DNA of 34,051 bases from assembly GCA_026786145.1 (NCBI GenBank), contig JAJAYQ010000028.1, forward strand, positions 1 through 34,051. Reading direction: 5' to 3'. The notes under the pieces are model-generated. The model did no database searches and was not told where the DNA came from. It saw only the letters and a program-made list of their open reading frames with translations. Both the position numbers and the translations under genes were made by a program. Shown here piece by piece: positions 19,901 to 28,542 of this stretch (within the stretch, counting starts at the first letter, position 1; every line of letters begins with the position of its first letter). This DNA is from Spirochaetaceae bacterium (GTDB taxonomy: Bacteria > Actinomycetota > Actinomycetes > JACCUZ01).

Positions 19901-21484
19901 CGTTCCCAGCGAGGTGACCAGCTCCTCCCGGATCGCGTCCAGCGGCGGGTTGGTGACCTGGGCGAAGAGCTGGCTGAAGTAGTCGAAGAGCAGCCTCGGC
20001 CGGGCCGACAGCACCGCGACCGGCGTGTCAGTGCCCATGGAGCCGATCGGCTCGGCTCCTGCTTTGGCCATCGGCGAGAGCAGGACGCGCAGCTCCTCTT
20101 CCGTGTAGCCGAACGTCTGCTGCCGACGGGTCACGCTTGCGTGGGTGTGCACGACGTGCTCGCGCTCGGGGAGATCGGCGAGGTGGATCTGCCCTGCGTG
20201 CAGCCACTCGTCGTACGGCGCCGCTGCCGCTAGCTCGGTCTTGATCTCGGCGTCGTCGACGATGCGGCCGCGCTCGGTGTCGACCAGGAACATCCGCCCC
20301 GGCTGCAGGCGGCCCTTGCGCACCACCGTGGCGGGGTCGAGGTCGAGAACGCCCACCTCGCTGGCCAGCACCACCAGGCCGTCCTCGGTCACCCAGTAGC
20401 GGCTGGGCCGCAGGCCGTTGCGGTCGAGCACCGCTCCGATGAGGGTCCCGTCGGTGAAGGTAATGGCCGCCGGCCCGTCCCACGGCTCCATGAGCGCCGC
20501 GTGGAACTCGTAGAACGCGCGCCGGGCCGGGTCCATCTCGGCATGGTTCTCCCATGCCTCGGGGATCATCATCAGCACCGCATGCGGCAGCGAGCGACCC
20601 CCCAGGTGCAGCAGCTCAAGAACCTCGTCGAAGGATGCCGAGTCGCTGGCGCCCGGGGTGCAGACGGGCAGCAGGCGGCGGATGTCGCCGAGGATCAGGT
20701 CGCTCTCGAGACGGCCCTCCCGGGCTGCCATCCAGTTGCGGTTGCCCTTGACGGTGTTGATCTCGCCGTTGTGCGCCACCAGGCGGTACGGGTGGGCCAG
20801 CGGCCAGGAGGGAAACGTGTTCGTGGAGAACCGCGAGTGGACCAGTGCCAGCTCGGTCCGGTAGCGGCGGTCCGAGAGGTCGGGAAAGAACGGCTCCAGC
20901 TGGGCGGTGGTGAGCATCCCCTTGTAGACGATCGTCCGGGAGGACAGCGACGGGAAGTAGACCCCGGCCTCCCGCTCGGCCCGCTTGCGCAGGCAGAAGG
21001 CCATCCGCTCCAGTGCCATGCTCTCGACCCGACCGGCGGCAGCCGTGAGGTACAGCTGGCCGAAGCGCGGCATCGCCCCCCGCGCGGTCGCACCCAGCAG
21101 GGACGGCGTGGTGGGGACGTCGCGCCACCCGAGGACCCGCAGGCCCTCCTCCGCGGCAAGAGCCTCGACGGCCTCGCGGGCCAGGGACTCCTCGCGGTCG
21201 TCGTCGGGCAGGAAGGCGGTGCCCACGGCATAGCTGCCCTTGTCGGGCAGCTCGAAGCCCGCCACCTCGCGGAGGAAGGCGTCAGGGACCTGGGTGAGGA
21301 TGCCCGCTCCGTCGCCCGAGTCGGGTTCGGCTCCCGAGGCCCCGCGGTGGTCGAGGTTGCGCAGCGCGGTCAGCGCCTGGTCGAGGATCTCGTGGGTGGC
21401 AACACCGGAGAGGGTCGCGACGAACGCGACACCGCAGGCGTCGTGCTCGTTCGCGGCGTCGTAGAGGCCCTGCGACTTGACCAC
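16967..21484 (-). CDS. gltB: Glutamate synthase large subunit
   Basis: 1505-aa alpha subunit, making two glutamates from glutamine and 2-oxoglutarate. The N-terminal type-II amidotransferase nucleophile is Cys17 in EHDACGVAF, exposed after removal of a short propeptide. The central part and FMN-binding synthase domain follow, with [43 protein letters not shown] and the 3Fe-4S Cys set in [17 protein letters not shown]. The C-terminal GXGXG beta-helix is complete ([19 protein letters not shown]). The start is GTG 21484, with AGGA about 9 nt upstream. It is the first gene of gltBD, and a dyad lies in the 90 bp before it. Sharing a locus with trp and his genes, it supplies the glutamate and nitrogen they need. 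Confidence 0.98.
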   Translation of the reverse strand: MVKSQGLYDAANEHDACGVAFVATLSGVATHEILDQALTALRNLDHRGASGAEPDSGDGAGILTQVPDAFLREVAGFELPDKGSYAVGTAFLPDDDREESLAREAVEALAAEEGLRVLGWRDVPTTPSLLGATARGAMPRFGQLYLTAAAGRVESMALERMAFCLRKRAEREAGVYFPSLSSRTIVYKGMLTTAQLEPFFPDLSDRRYRTELALVHSRFSTNTFPSWPLAHPYRLVAHNGEINTVKGNRNWMAAREGRLESDLILGDIRRLLPVCTPGASDSASFDEVLELLHLGGRSLPHAVLMMIPEAWENHAEMDPARRAFYEFHAALMEPWDGPAAITFTDGTLIGAVLDRNGLRPSRYWVTEDGLVVLASEVGVLDLDPATVVRKGRLQPGRMFLVDTERGRIVDDAEIKTELAAAAPYDEWLHAGQIHLADLPEREHVVHTHASVTRRQQTFGYTEEELRVLLSPMAKAGAEPIGSMGTDTPVAVLSARPRLLFDYFSQLFAQVTNPPLDAIREELVTSLGTAIGPDQNLLTATPAHCRQVVLDFPVIDNDELAKIQHINRDGDLPGFDATRISGLYRVSGGGTALRERLEEIFGEVTAAVDRGARFIVLTDRDSDAQWAPIPSLLLTSAVHHHLIRAGTRTQVGLVVEAGDVREVHHVALLVGYGASAVNPYLAMETVEDLAIHGLVADVAPDQAVRNLIKALGKGVLKVMSKMGISTVASYHGAQVFEAVGLEQEMVDRYFTGTSSKLGGIGLDVLAEEVARRHSLAYPPGGAQPTHRTLDVGGEYQWRREGELHLFNPETVFRLQHATRARRYDVFKQYTSAVDTQSERLMTLRGLFRFKDDHRPAVPLEEVEPVESIVRRFSTGAMSYGSISKEAHETLAVAMNRLGGKSNTGEGGEDSERLYDERRSAVKQVASGRFGVTSEYLVNADDLQIKMAQGAKPGEGGQLPGHKVYPWIAKTRYSTPGVGLISPPPHHDIYSIEDLAQLIHDLKNANDRARVHVKLVAEVGVGTVAAGVSKAHADVVLISGHDGGTGASPLTSLKHAGAPWELGLAETQQTLLLNGLRDRIVVQTDGQLKTGRDVVIAALLGAEEYGFATAPLVVSGCIMMRVCHLDTCPVGVATQNPELRKNFSGKPEFVETFFTYIAEEVREHLAVLGFRTLDEAIGQAESLDVSRAVEHWKAKGLDLAPILHVPDLPAGTARRRVAAQDHGLEKALDNELILRAADALDHGHPVSFALPVRNVNRTVGTMLGAEVTRRYGGQGLPDSTIDITLTGSAGQSFGAFLPRGITLRLLGDANDYVGKGLSGGRLVLRPAPGASLVAERNVVAGNVLLYGATAGEAFVRGMVGERFAVRNSGATAVVEGVGDHACEYMTGGTVVILGATGRNVAAGMSGGTAYVLDLNPVRVNADMVDLEELDAEDVGLLRHLLGRHAELTGSAVARGLVQDWAGATLRFTKVMPRDYKNVLRARAGALEAGFDEDSPETLQAIMEASRG

Positions 21485-21507
21485 GCTCGGCCGTCCTTAC
21501 TCGTCGA

Positions 21508-21530
21508 AGGGTCTCCTCGAGGAGAACCCT
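21508..21530. promoter_or_regulatory. Dyad between VIT gene and gltB
   Basis: The core TCTCCTCGAGGAGA (21512-21525) is a perfect palindrome. The symmetry continues on both sides (AGGG and CCCT) with one unpaired A on the right arm. It lies 23-47 bp before the gltB start. No U-tract follows on the minus strand, so it is not a standard terminator. It may be an operator or a stem in the gltB leader. Confidence 0.4.
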
Positions 21531-21574
21531 GCCGACCGAGGGACAACGCTGGCCCTGCGGTACCGAGGGCGACT

Positions 21575-22315
21575 CTAGCCCAGGCCGGGGCCGACGAGGG
21601 ACCCGAAGGCGTAGGTCACGATCGCGGCGCCGGCGCCCACGAGCACCTGGCGGCCGGCCCCGTACCACCACGGGCGCGGCGTCAGCCGGGTGACGAAGGC
21701 GCCGCACAGGAACAGGCCGAGCAGGGTCAGGACTGCGGCCGGCCAGATGGCGGTGGCTCCGACCAGGTAGGGCAGAACGGGCAGCAGGGCACCCAGGGCG
21801 AACGCGACGAAGGACGACCCGGCGGCCAGCCACGCCGAGGGCAGGTCGTCGACGGAGAGGCCCAGCTCCTCGCGGACGTGGACGTCCAGCACCCGCTGCG
21901 GGTCACGGGAGAGCTCCTTCGCGACCTGGCCGGCGAGCTCGGGGCCCAGGCCCTTGGCGATGTACATCTGGGCGAGCTCGAACTCCTCACCGCTCGGATT
22001 GCGCTCGATCTCCCGGCGCTCCAGCTCGATCTCCTGCAGCGCCTGCTCGGCCTGCGACCGGACCGAGATGTACTCCCCCGCCGCCATGGAGAACGCGCCC
22101 GCCGCCAACCCGGCCAGGCCGGCCAGCAGCACCACGCCGCTGTCGCCGCTGCCGCCCGCGACGCCGGCGATGAGCGCGAAGTTGGAGACCAGCCCGTCCG
22201 AGGCCCCGAACACGGCCGGTCGCAACCAGCCTCCCGTCACGTCGGAGTGCTCGTGGGCGATGCGCTGCAGCTCGCGCTCGGACCGGCTCTCGACGCTGTC
22301 CTGATCGGGTGTCAT
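21575..22315 (-). CDS. VIT1/CCC1-family transporter
   Basis: 246-aa membrane protein of the vacuolar iron transporter (VIT1/CCC1) family, whose members move Fe2+ or Mn2+. Early features are GWLRPAVFGASDGLVSNFAL, typical of the first helix, and LAAGAFSMAAGEYISVRSQ at the second. A cytosolic acidic domain follows (ELERREIERNPSGEEFELAQ) that could bind metal, then three C-terminal hydrophobic helices. The metal and direction are unknown. Its ATG overlaps the lgt stop as ATGA, so translation is probably coupled to lgt. Confidence 0.92.
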   Translation of the reverse strand: MTPDQDSVESRSERELQRIAHEHSDVTGGWLRPAVFGASDGLVSNFALIAGVAGGSGDSGVVLLAGLAGLAAGAFSMAAGEYISVRSQAEQALQEIELERREIERNPSGEEFELAQMYIAKGLGPELAGQVAKELSRDPQRVLDVHVREELGLSVDDLPSAWLAAGSSFVAFALGALLPVLPYLVGATAIWPAAVLTLLGLFLCGAFVTRLTPRPWWYGAGRQVLVGAGAAIVTYAFGSLVGPGLG

Positions 22316-23187
22316 ACGGCGGCTTCCTGATCGGATCTCTGGTCGGTACGCCGGGCGCGCAGCTCATCGGGGGACTCGCGGCCGGGCCGAAGCCGGGCCG
22401 ACAGCAGGAAGTAGGTCACGGCGCCCAGGAAGACGAGCAGGCTGGTCCACTCGTTGAGCCGCAGCCCGAACAGCTCGTTGGCCGGGTCGATGCGCAGTGC
22501 CTCGATCCACGCCCGACCGACCGTGTAGGCCGCGACGTACAGCGCGAAGGCCCGGCCGTGCCCGAGCCGCCAACGACGGTCCGCCCAGATCACCAGCGCG
22601 GCGACCCCGACGTTCCACAGCAGCTCGTAGAGGAACACCGGGTGGTAGGTGGCCTGCTCGAGCAGGTCCGCCGGCCGGTGGTCGCGGTCGATCTCCACGG
22701 CCCACGGCAGGTCGGTGGCCCGGCCGTAGAGCTCCTGGTTGACGTAGTTGCCCAGCCGGCCGATCGCCTGCGCGAGCACGACGCCCGGTGCCAGCGCGTC
22801 GGCGTACGGCGGCAGCGGGATGCCGCGCCGCCGGCAGCCGATCCAGGCGCCGACGCCACCGAGGAGCACGGCGCCCCAGATGCCCAGCCCGCCCTCCCAG
22901 ATGAACAAGGCCTTGACCGGGTCGCCGCCCTCCCCGAAGTAGGCCTGCGGAGAGGTGATCACGTGGTAGATCCGGCCGCCCACGATCCCGAAGGGCACCA
23001 TCCACGTCGCGATCTCCATGACGTCACCCGGCCGCCCACCCCGGGCGACCCAGCGCCGGTCCCCCAGCCAGATCGCGACCCCGATGCCGACGATGATGAA
23101 CAGGGCGTACGCGCGCAGGGGCAGTGGCCCGAGGTTCCAGACGCCCTCGGACGGGCTCGGGAACGAGGCAAGGACGTCCATGGTCAT
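22312..23187 (-). CDS. lgt: Prolipoprotein diacylglyceryl transferase
   Basis: 291-aa polytopic membrane enzyme moving a diacylglyceryl group from phosphatidylglycerol to the lipobox cysteine of prolipoproteins. The Lgt signature GRLGNYVNQELYGRATDLPW is present, as are VGGRIYHVITSP and YHPVFLYELLWN. In the position of the E. coli HGG motif there is GGLGIWGAV, so His is replaced by Trp; I recall this from other actinobacterial Lgt proteins. ATG 23187 has GAGG 5 nt upstream; a second ATG at 23181 is possible. It follows a lipoprotein gene by 7 bp and overlaps the VIT gene. Confidence 0.97.
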   Translation of the reverse strand: MTMDVLASFPSPSEGVWNLGPLPLRAYALFIIVGIGVAIWLGDRRWVARGGRPGDVMEIATWMVPFGIVGGRIYHVITSPQAYFGEGGDPVKALFIWEGGLGIWGAVLLGGVGAWIGCRRRGIPLPPYADALAPGVVLAQAIGRLGNYVNQELYGRATDLPWAVEIDRDHRPADLLEQATYHPVFLYELLWNVGVAALVIWADRRWRLGHGRAFALYVAAYTVGRAWIEALRIDPANELFGLRLNEWTSLLVFLGAVTYFLLSARLRPGRESPDELRARRTDQRSDQEAAV

Positions 23188-23194
23188 CTCGACC

Positions 23195-23833
23195 TCAGGC
23201 TAACTGTGCGAGATCTGCGAGGCGGGTGAGGTCGGCGCGCAGGTCGGCGACGGAGATGTCCTCCGCCCACACCACGCGGGCCTCGCCGTTGACGAAAGCG
23301 GTGGTGTAGGCGCCGTGCTCGACCTCGTAGCCGCCGGTGGTGCCGTCCGGCCGCTCGTAGCTGATGTGCAGCGCCCGGGCCGCCTGCTCCACCGTCCCGA
23401 CCGGAGCGACCAGCCCGTCGTACGCCGGGTCGAAGCGGTCCAGGTACTCCCGGACGACCTCCGGGGTGTCACGGGCCGGGTCGGTGCTCACGAACAACAG
23501 TCGCGTCTCGTCCCGCACCGACTGCGGCACGCCGCGCAGGGCCGCCGCGATGTTGGCCAGCACGACGTTGCAGATGTCTGGACAATGCGTGTAGCCGAAG
23601 AAGACCAGTGTCGTGGACGCCGTGGCATCCCTGGCCGGCACGACCGACTTGCCGGCGGTGTCGGTGAACTCCTGGTCGGGCAGGGGGTAGCCGCTGGTGA
23701 TGCGGGTGCCGTTCCAGGCCGTGGACCCGGCGCTCGAGATCTCAACGGGGGCCGTCGGGCCTGACGCGCACCCCGCCGCGAGGAGAAGCGCCAGCGCGAC
23801 ACCGACAGATGCGACAACCGGACGCCGCGTCAT
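23195..23833 (-). CDS. SCO1/SenC copper-chaperone lipoprotein
   Basis: 212-aa thioredoxin-fold protein that delivers copper to, or reduces, the CuA site of cytochrome c oxidase. A lipoprotein signal peptide ends at the lipobox LAAGC (Cys22), so it is anchored outside the membrane. The copper motif is FFGYTHCPDICN with Cys84 and Cys88, and the third ligand is His173 in EVEHGAYTTAFV. Its ATG overlaps the trpA stop as ATGA. A longer frame upstream belongs to the trpA region. Being next to lgt, its own modifying enzyme is encoded 7 bp downstream. Confidence 0.95.
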   Translation of the reverse strand: MTRRPVVASVGVALALLLAAGCASGPTAPVEISSAGSTAWNGTRITSGYPLPDQEFTDTAGKSVVPARDATASTTLVFFGYTHCPDICNVVLANIAAALRGVPQSVRDETRLLFVSTDPARDTPEVVREYLDRFDPAYDGLVAPVGTVEQAARALHISYERPDGTTGGYEVEHGAYTTAFVNGEARVVWAEDISVADLRADLTRLADLAQLA

Positions 23834-24645
23834 GACCGGCCGCGCCGAACCCCGTCGGCGAGCTCGCCGGCGAGCTGCTCGACGGCGCGCACGCCGGCCT
23901 CCGGGGAGGTGGCGTCGAGCAGGGCTCGTACGAACGCCGAGCCGACGATGACCCCGTCGGCGAAGGAGGCGACCTGGGCGGCCTGGTTGCCGTCGGAGAC
24001 ACCCAGGCCCACGCACACCGGCTTGTCCGTGACGGCGCGCACCCGGCGTACGAGCGTCTCGGCGGAGTCGCCGACCGCGCTCCGGGTGCCGGTGACGCCC
24101 ATCGTGGACGCGGCGTAGACGAACCCGCGGCAGTGCTCGGCCGTGAAGCGCAAGCGGTCCTCGGTCGAGGACGGTGCGACGAGGAAGACCCGGTCGAGAC
24201 CGGTCGCGTCGGTGGCTCCCAGCCAGTCCGACGGGGCGGTGCCGGCCTCGTCGGGGGTCAGGTCGGGGGTGATGACCCCCGCGCCGCCGGCGGCAACCAG
24301 GGCCTCGGAGAATCGGCGGACGCCGTAGCGTTCGACCGGGTTCCAGTAGCTCATCACCAGCGTCGGTGCGCCTGACCCGGCCACGTCACGAACGGTCGTG
24401 AAAACGTCGTCGGTCGTGGTGCCGTGCTCCAACGCGACCTCGACCGCACGCTGGATCGTCGGGCCGTCCATCAACGGGTCGGAGTAGGGCAGCCCGACCT
24501 CCACGACGTCGACCCCGCCGCGGACCATGGCCAGCATCGCGTCGACGGCACCTGTGACCGACGGGTAGCCCGCGGGGAGGTAGCCGACCAGGGCGGCTCT
24601 GCCCTCGGCGCGAGCGGCCTCGAGCACTTCCGTCAACCCACGCAT
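23830..24645 (-). CDS. trpA: Tryptophan synthase alpha subunit
   Basis: 271-aa TIM barrel that cleaves indole-3-glycerol phosphate to indole and glyceraldehyde 3-phosphate. The catalytic region is DVVEVGLPYSDPLMDGPTIQ, containing the conserved Glu and Asp. Also present are GVITPDLTPDEA, FVYAASTMGVTGTR (substrate phosphate side) and VCVGLGVSDG. The length is normal. ATG 24645 follows trpB by 49 bp, with a G-rich stretch but no strong Shine-Dalgarno. Confidence 0.98.
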   Translation of the reverse strand: MRGLTEVLEAARAEGRAALVGYLPAGYPSVTGAVDAMLAMVRGGVDVVEVGLPYSDPLMDGPTIQRAVEVALEHGTTTDDVFTTVRDVAGSGAPTLVMSYWNPVERYGVRRFSEALVAAGGAGVITPDLTPDEAGTAPSDWLGATDATGLDRVFLVAPSSTEDRLRFTAEHCRGFVYAASTMGVTGTRSAVGDSAETLVRRVRAVTDKPVCVGLGVSDGNQAAQVASFADGVIVGSAFVRALLDATSPEAGVRAVEQLAGELADGVRRGRS

Positions 24646-24694
24646 GTGGGGCCCCCGCGGGATCGTGAGCGCAGCGAGCGATCTCGTGGGGAGT

Positions 24695-25972
24695 TCACCA
24701 TCCTTGGCCGGACGCGTCCTGCGGGGACTCCTCGACCACCGCGACGGCCGACTCGACGATGTCCTCGTCGCTGATCACGGCGAACCACTTGGCTGCAGTG
24801 TCGACGTCCTTGTCACCGCGGCCGGAGAGGTTGACGAGCACGATCGCGTCCGGCCCGAGGTCAAGGCCGACCTTGGCCGCGCCGGAGAGCGCGTGGGCGC
24901 TCTCGATGGCGGGGATGATTCCCTCGGTGCGGCAGAGAAGGGCGAACGCGTCCATCGCCTCGGTGTCGGTGATCGGCGCGTACGTCGCGCGGCCGGTGTC
25001 GTGCAGCCAGGCGTGCTGCGGGCCGACGCCCGGGTAGTCGAGCCCGGCCGACACGGAGTGCGACGGCAGCGTCTGGCCCATCTCGTCCTGAAGGACATAG
25101 GTGCGCGTGCCGTGCAGGACGCCGGGAGAGCCGCCGGACATCCGAGCGGCGTGCCGGCCGCTGTCGACACCCTCTCCCCCGGCCTCGAAACCGAAGAGTC
25201 GTACGTCGGTGTCGTCGAGGAACGCGGTGAAGATCCCCATGGCGTTGGACCCGCCGCCGACGCAGGCGACCACGGCGTCGGGCAGCCGGCCGGTGAGGTC
25301 GAGCACCTGCTGGCGGGCCTCGTCGCCGATGATGCGCTGGAAGTCGCGCACCATGTCGGGGAAGGGGTGCGGGCCGGTGACGGTGCCGAGGATGTAGTGG
25401 GTGCGCTCGACGCTGGTGACCCAGTCGCGCATCGCCTCGTTGATGGCGTCCTTGAGGGTCCGGCTGCCGGCGTCGACCGGCACCACCTCGGCGCCCAGCA
25501 GGCGCATCCGGGCGACGTTGAGGGCCTGGCGACGGGTGTCCTCCTCGCCCATGTAGACGACGCACTCGAGGCCGAGCAGGGCTGCCGCGGTGGCGGTCGC
25601 CACGCCGTGCTGACCGGCTCCGGTCTCGGCGATGACGCGCGTCTTGCCCATGTCCCGGGCCAGCAGAGCCTGACCCAGAACATTGTTGATCTTGTGGGAC
25701 CCGGTGTGGTTGAGGTCCTCGCGCTTGAGGAGCACCCGAGCGCCACCCGCATGCTCGGCGAACCGGCGCGCGTCGGTGATCGGGCTGGGGCGGCCGGCGT
25801 AGGTCGTGAGGAGGCCCGTGAGCTCGGTCTGGAAGGCGTCGTCGAGTCGGGCCTTCTCATAGGCGGCCGCCAGCTCGTCCAGTGCGGCCATGAGCGCCTC
25901 GGGGACGAAGCGGCCACCGTAGGGCCCGAAGTGCCCGCCGCTGTCGGGAGATCTGCGAACGGGTGCGCTCAT
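24695..25972 (-). CDS. trpB: Tryptophan synthase beta subunit
   Basis: 425-aa PLP enzyme joining indole and serine to form tryptophan. PLP Lys94 is in [11 protein letters not shown], the phosphate-binding loop is [10 protein letters not shown], and the conserved [13 protein letters not shown] and GRGDKDVDT are present. It starts [19 protein letters not shown] after a short lead. Start ATG 25972 overlaps the trpC stop as ATGA. The upstream open frame to 26284 lies inside trpC. Confidence 0.98.
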   Translation of the reverse strand: MSAPVRRSPDSGGHFGPYGGRFVPEALMAALDELAAAYEKARLDDAFQTELTGLLTTYAGRPSPITDARRFAEHAGGARVLLKREDLNHTGSHKINNVLGQALLARDMGKTRVIAETGAGQHGVATATAAALLGLECVVYMGEEDTRRQALNVARMRLLGAEVVPVDAGSRTLKDAINEAMRDWVTSVERTHYILGTVTGPHPFPDMVRDFQRIIGDEARQQVLDLTGRLPDAVVACVGGGSNAMGIFTAFLDDTDVRLFGFEAGGEGVDSGRHAARMSGGSPGVLHGTRTYVLQDEMGQTLPSHSVSAGLDYPGVGPQHAWLHDTGRATYAPITDTEAMDAFALLCRTEGIIPAIESAHALSGAAKVGLDLGPDAIVLVNLSGRGDKDVDTAAKWFAVISDEDIVESAVAVVEESPQDASGQGW

Positions 25973-26778
25973 CGGTTGTGGTGCTTGAGTGCTGGGTGGG
26001 CGCCCGCGGCGACGAGGTCCTTCACAGCCGCCCGGGGGTCGCGTCCGGTGACCAGCGACTCGCCGACGAGGACGGCGTCCGCCCCTGCTCGGGCGTACTC
26101 GATGACGTCGTGCGGGCCGCGCACCCCCGACTCGGCGATGCAGACGATGTGCTCGGGGACGTGGGGTGCGACGGCCGCGAAGACCCCGCGGTCGACCTCC
26201 AACGTCCGCAGGTTGCGCGCGTTGATCCCGATGATGGTCGCGCCGGCCTCGACCGCGCGGGCGACCTCCTCGGCGGTGTGGCACTCGACCAGCGGCGTGA
26301 GCCCCATCGACTGGGCGCGTTCCACGAGGGACACCAGCGCGCTCTGCTCCAGGGCGGCGACGATCAGCAGGGCCAGGTCGGCGCCGTAGGCGCGGGCCTC
26401 CCAGAGCTGGTAGCTCGAGACGATGAAGTCCTTGCGCAGCACGGGGATGTCTACCGCCCGGCGCACCGCGACCAGGTCGTCGAGGCTGCCGCCGAACCGC
26501 CGGCCCTCGGTGAGCACGCTGATGACCGCCGCCCCGCCGGCCTCGTAGTCAGCGGCGAGTGCGGCCGGGTCCTCGATGTCGGCGAGAGCGCCCTTGGACG
26601 GGCTGGAGCGCTTGACCTCGGCGATGACCGCGACGCCCTCGCGCTTGAGGGCGGGGACGGGGTTGAGGCACTCGGTCCGCTTCGCAGCGAGGTCCTTGAG
26701 CACGTCGAGACCTACCTCGGCCTGCCGGGCCGCCAGGTCAGCACGCACGTCGACCAGGATGTCGTCGAGCACGGTCAC
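25969..26778 (-). CDS. trpC: Indole-3-glycerol phosphate synthase
   Basis: 269-aa TIM barrel closing the indole ring from CdRP. Motifs include [20 protein letters not shown] (catalytic Lys), [43 protein letters not shown] and AESGV. GTG 26778 ([11 protein letters not shown]) is the start, with GAGGGG 9 nt before it; a second GTG lies at 26772. It begins the trpCBA run. No trpM-like gene fits between trpC and trpB, since they overlap by 4 bp. A possible promoter lies in the preceding 106 bp. Confidence 0.98.
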   Translation of the reverse strand: MTVLDDILVDVRADLAARQAEVGLDVLKDLAAKRTECLNPVPALKREGVAVIAEVKRSSPSKGALADIEDPAALAADYEAGGAAVISVLTEGRRFGGSLDDLVAVRRAVDIPVLRKDFIVSSYQLWEARAYGADLALLIVAALEQSALVSLVERAQSMGLTPLVECHTAEEVARAVEAGATIIGINARNLRTLEVDRGVFAAVAPHVPEHIVCIAESGVRGPHDVIEYARAGADAVLVGESLVTGRDPRAAVKDLVAAGAHPALKHHNR

Positions 26779-26832
26779 GTGGTGGGTCCCCTCGGTCGCC
26801 CGTCGCCTCCGCGGTGGGACGGGGCCGATACC

Positions 26833-26882
26833 AGGGTAACCGCGGCTCCGCGGCCGACCGAATCGCGCGCTGACCGAATCGC
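26833..26882 (-). promoter_or_regulatory. Possible trpC promoter with direct repeat
   Basis: On the minus strand GCGATTCGGTC occurs twice with a 16-bp period (26882-26872 and 26866-26856). A -10-like TACCCT is at 26838-26833, with a 17-bp spacer to TCGGTC in the second copy. A G+C-rich CCGCGG pair lies between them. The repeat begins just after the DUF2752 stop. This may be a promoter with an activator or repressor site for trpCBA; the -35 is weak. Confidence 0.35.
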
Positions 26883-26884
26883 CA

Positions 26885-27307
26885 TCAGGGCGCGAGCGCG
26901 CCACCGATCGGGACGTTGCGCAGCACACCGAAGACGACCACGACGACGGACAACGACCAGAGCAAGGCAGCCGGTGCGACCGTGGTACGCCGCGCGCCGG
27001 TCCAGGACCGCCACGCCCATCGCGCCCAGAGGAGCGACAGCCCCACGACGGCGAGGACTGTCAGCACGTTGAGGCCCACCGCCGTCGTGACGTCACCGTT
27101 CGTCAGCGCGTGCACGGCGCGCAACGAGCCACACCCCGGGCAGTACAGCCCGGTCAGGGCGAGGAACGGACACGTCGGGTAGTGACCCGGCTCGTTGGGG
27201 TCGACGAGGGCGACCGCACCTACCGCGACGCCGGCCAGCGCGGCGGTGGCGAGCGGCTCCCCCAGCCCGAGGAACCGCCTGGTCCCGACGAGTGGATGTG
27301 TGGTCAT
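26885..27307 (-). CDS. DUF2752 membrane protein
   Basis: 140-aa protein with the DUF2752 motif [20 protein letters not shown], a Cys-rich signature followed by Arg, and HALTNGD. Three hydrophobic segments are visible: about residues 17-35, the one after the Cys motif, and a C-terminal one. Function unknown; a structural or metal-related role for the Cys set is possible. Start ATG 27307 (MTTHPLVG) lies 11 bp after the CD225 gene. Open frame further upstream is a shadow. Confidence 0.88.
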   Translation of the reverse strand: MTTHPLVGTRRFLGLGEPLATAALAGVAVGAVALVDPNEPGHYPTCPFLALTGLYCPGCGSLRAVHALTNGDVTTAVGLNVLTVLAVVGLSLLWARWAWRSWTGARRTTVAPAALLWSLSVVVVVFGVLRNVPIGGALAP

Positions 27308-27318
27308 GAGAGACGTCG

Positions 27319-27801
27319 TCAGTACGACGTGTCCGAGTTCCTCGCCAGGACCACGAAGGTGATGAGGTAAAGAGCGCCGACAACGAGCCCGACGACAGCC
27401 GACCAGATGGCGAACTTCTTCGCCCTGGCCGACGACTCCTGGGCGCCGGCCACATCGCCGGAGGCGTACTTGCCGTTGACCTGCGCCGCGAACACGATGG
27501 AGGCGACGCCCAGCGGAAGGCAGCAGAGGACCGTCGACACGATCGCCCACACCAGGTAGTTGGGCGGTGGCGAGCCGGCTGGCTGGCCGTACTGGGGCTG
27601 GCCGTACTGGGGCTGGCCGTACTGGGGCTGGCCGTACTGGGGCTGGCCGTACTGCGGCTGCCCGAACTGTCCCGGCTGGTCCGGTGCCGCCGGCGGGTTG
27701 CTCCCCCACTGCGGGGCAGCGGGAGGCGGTGGCGGAGTGCCAGGGGCGGGCTGGCTCGGGCGGTTGGGGTCGTACGGGTCGTTGCTGCCGGTGTCACTCA
27801 T
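27319..27801 (-). CDS. CD225/dispanin-family membrane protein with QPQYG repeats
   Basis: 160-aa protein. Residues 1 to about 75 are Pro/Gly/Gln-rich and disordered, with a run of QPQYG repeats. Then comes the CD225/dispanin-like part: PPNYLVWAIVSTVLCCLPLG, GVASIVFAAQVNGKYASGD, and a second hydrophobic helix WSAVVGLVVGALYLITFVVL. The pattern of two membrane segments with a Cys pair and a soluble KYASGD loop is typical. Bacterial members have no established function. AAGGGGA stands about 9 nt before the ATG at 27801. Confidence 0.88.
   Translation of the reverse strand: MSDTGSNDPYDPNRPSQPAPGTPPPPPAAPQWGSNPPAAPDQPGQFGQPQYGQPQYGQPQYGQPQYGQPQYGQPAGSPPPNYLVWAIVSTVLCCLPLGVASIVFAAQVNGKYASGDVAGAQESSARAKKFAIWSAVVGLVVGALYLITFVVLARNSDTSY
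27586..27660 (-). repeat. 15-bp tandem repeat, five copies
   Basis: Unit GCCGTACTGGGGCTG (plus strand) is repeated five times; the last copy has one base changed. It encodes QPQYG on the minus strand. Four copies are identical at DNA level, which suggests recent expansion by slippage. Because the unit is 15 bp, length change keeps the frame. Confidence 0.97.
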
Positions 27802-27834
27802 GCAGGAGATCCCCTTTTGCAGGCGTCAGTGGCG

Positions 27835-28074
27835 TTACGAACGGTTGTGGTCGTCGTACTCGGGATCGTGGGCGTCCTTGTAGGTGACCGTGCTGCCCAT
27901 CCCCATCATCGACATGACCTTGCCCACCACAGCTCCCCCAAGGACCACCGCGAGTCCCACGAAGAACAGCCACGGCTTCTCAGCGGGCACGGCGAACCCG
28001 CTGATCAGGAAGCCGAGGAACATGACGCCGACCGCCGTCCAGGCGGCAGGCGTGTTGCCGTGGCTGTCGGACAT
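27835..28074 (-). CDS. DUF6704-type HGxxPAAW membrane protein
   Basis: 79-aa protein beginning MSDSHGNTPAAWTAVGVMFL, the HGxxPAAW pattern common beside actinobacterial trp genes. Two membrane helices follow, with an acidic tail DAHDPEYDDHN. ATG 28074 has a strong GGAGGAG just upstream; an ATG at 28092 is less likely. It lies between the Trp-associated membrane protein gene and CD225. Function unknown. Confidence 0.86.
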   Translation of the reverse strand: MSDSHGNTPAAWTAVGVMFLGFLISGFAVPAEKPWLFFVGLAVVLGGAVVGKVMSMMGMGSTVTYKDAHDPEYDDHNRS

Positions 28075-28140
28075 GAGGCTCCTCCTCCGCACAGTGCCAT
28101 CGCGACCATCGGGGCCGACGCCCGCGATTGTGCCAGCACA

Positions 28141-28542
28141 TCAGGCCGTGGGGTCCTCACCCCGGTCGAGCGCCTCCCACGTGTCGCGCGCCGTGGGCTC
28201 GCGGGCCTGCGCCGGACCCACGTCACGCCGCCCTGACCGTGGCGGCGGCCAGCGTCGGACCAGCATCAACCCGGCCCCGCCTGCCACGGCCACCAGAGCG
28301 CCACCCGTGCCCAGGACGAGATCGGACCTGGACGTGGCCAGCGCCAGCACCGCCAGCCCGAGGAGGAGGATCGCTCCCGCGAAAACCGTCCGCGACCGGG
28401 GGCCGACCAGCGACGCCGCCCCGAACGCAGCCACCACCACGAGGCCGGTGGCAGGCTCCGTGGCAAGCAGGAGCACCGCACCAAGACCCGCCAGACCCAG
28501 GACGCCTGCGGCCTCACGGCCTCGGCTCATCGCGCGGGACAT
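28141..28542 (-). CDS. Trp biosynthesis-associated membrane protein (TIGR02234-like)
   Basis: 133-aa membrane protein directly after trpE. Its ATG shares one base with the trpE stop (TGATG), so the two are tightly coupled. It has about three hydrophobic segments and ends DTWEALDRGEDPT, the tail typical of this family. As I remember, members are often near 190-200 aa with four helices, so this one may lack the first helix. Function unknown; its place in trp operons suggests a role in tryptophan synthesis or transport. Confidence 0.85.
   Translation of the reverse strand: MSRAMSRGREAAGVLGLAGLGAVLLLATEPATGLVVVAAFGAASLVGPRSRTVFAGAILLLGLAVLALATSRSDLVLGTGGALVAVAGGAGLMLVRRWPPPRSGRRDVGPAQAREPTARDTWEALDRGEDPTA

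Noticed and set aside
17759-20233. 824-codon open frame on the plus strand opposite gltB
   Set aside because: It lies fully antisense to a conserved enzyme. The translation is Arg/Val/Gly/Asp-rich and without motifs, as expected from third-position GC bias.
20501-22330. 609-codon open frame on the plus strand
   Set aside because: Antisense to gltB and the VIT gene; low-complexity composition, no recognisable domain.
24644-26389. 581-codon open frame on the plus strand
   Set aside because: Antisense to trpB and trpC; same compositional shadow.
28075-28140. Interrupted inverted repeat (GCACA/ATCGCG against CGCGAT/TGTGC) after the Trp-associated gene
   Set aside because: The stem is broken by a 5-nt bulge and has a long loop; no T-run. 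Not a convincing terminator.
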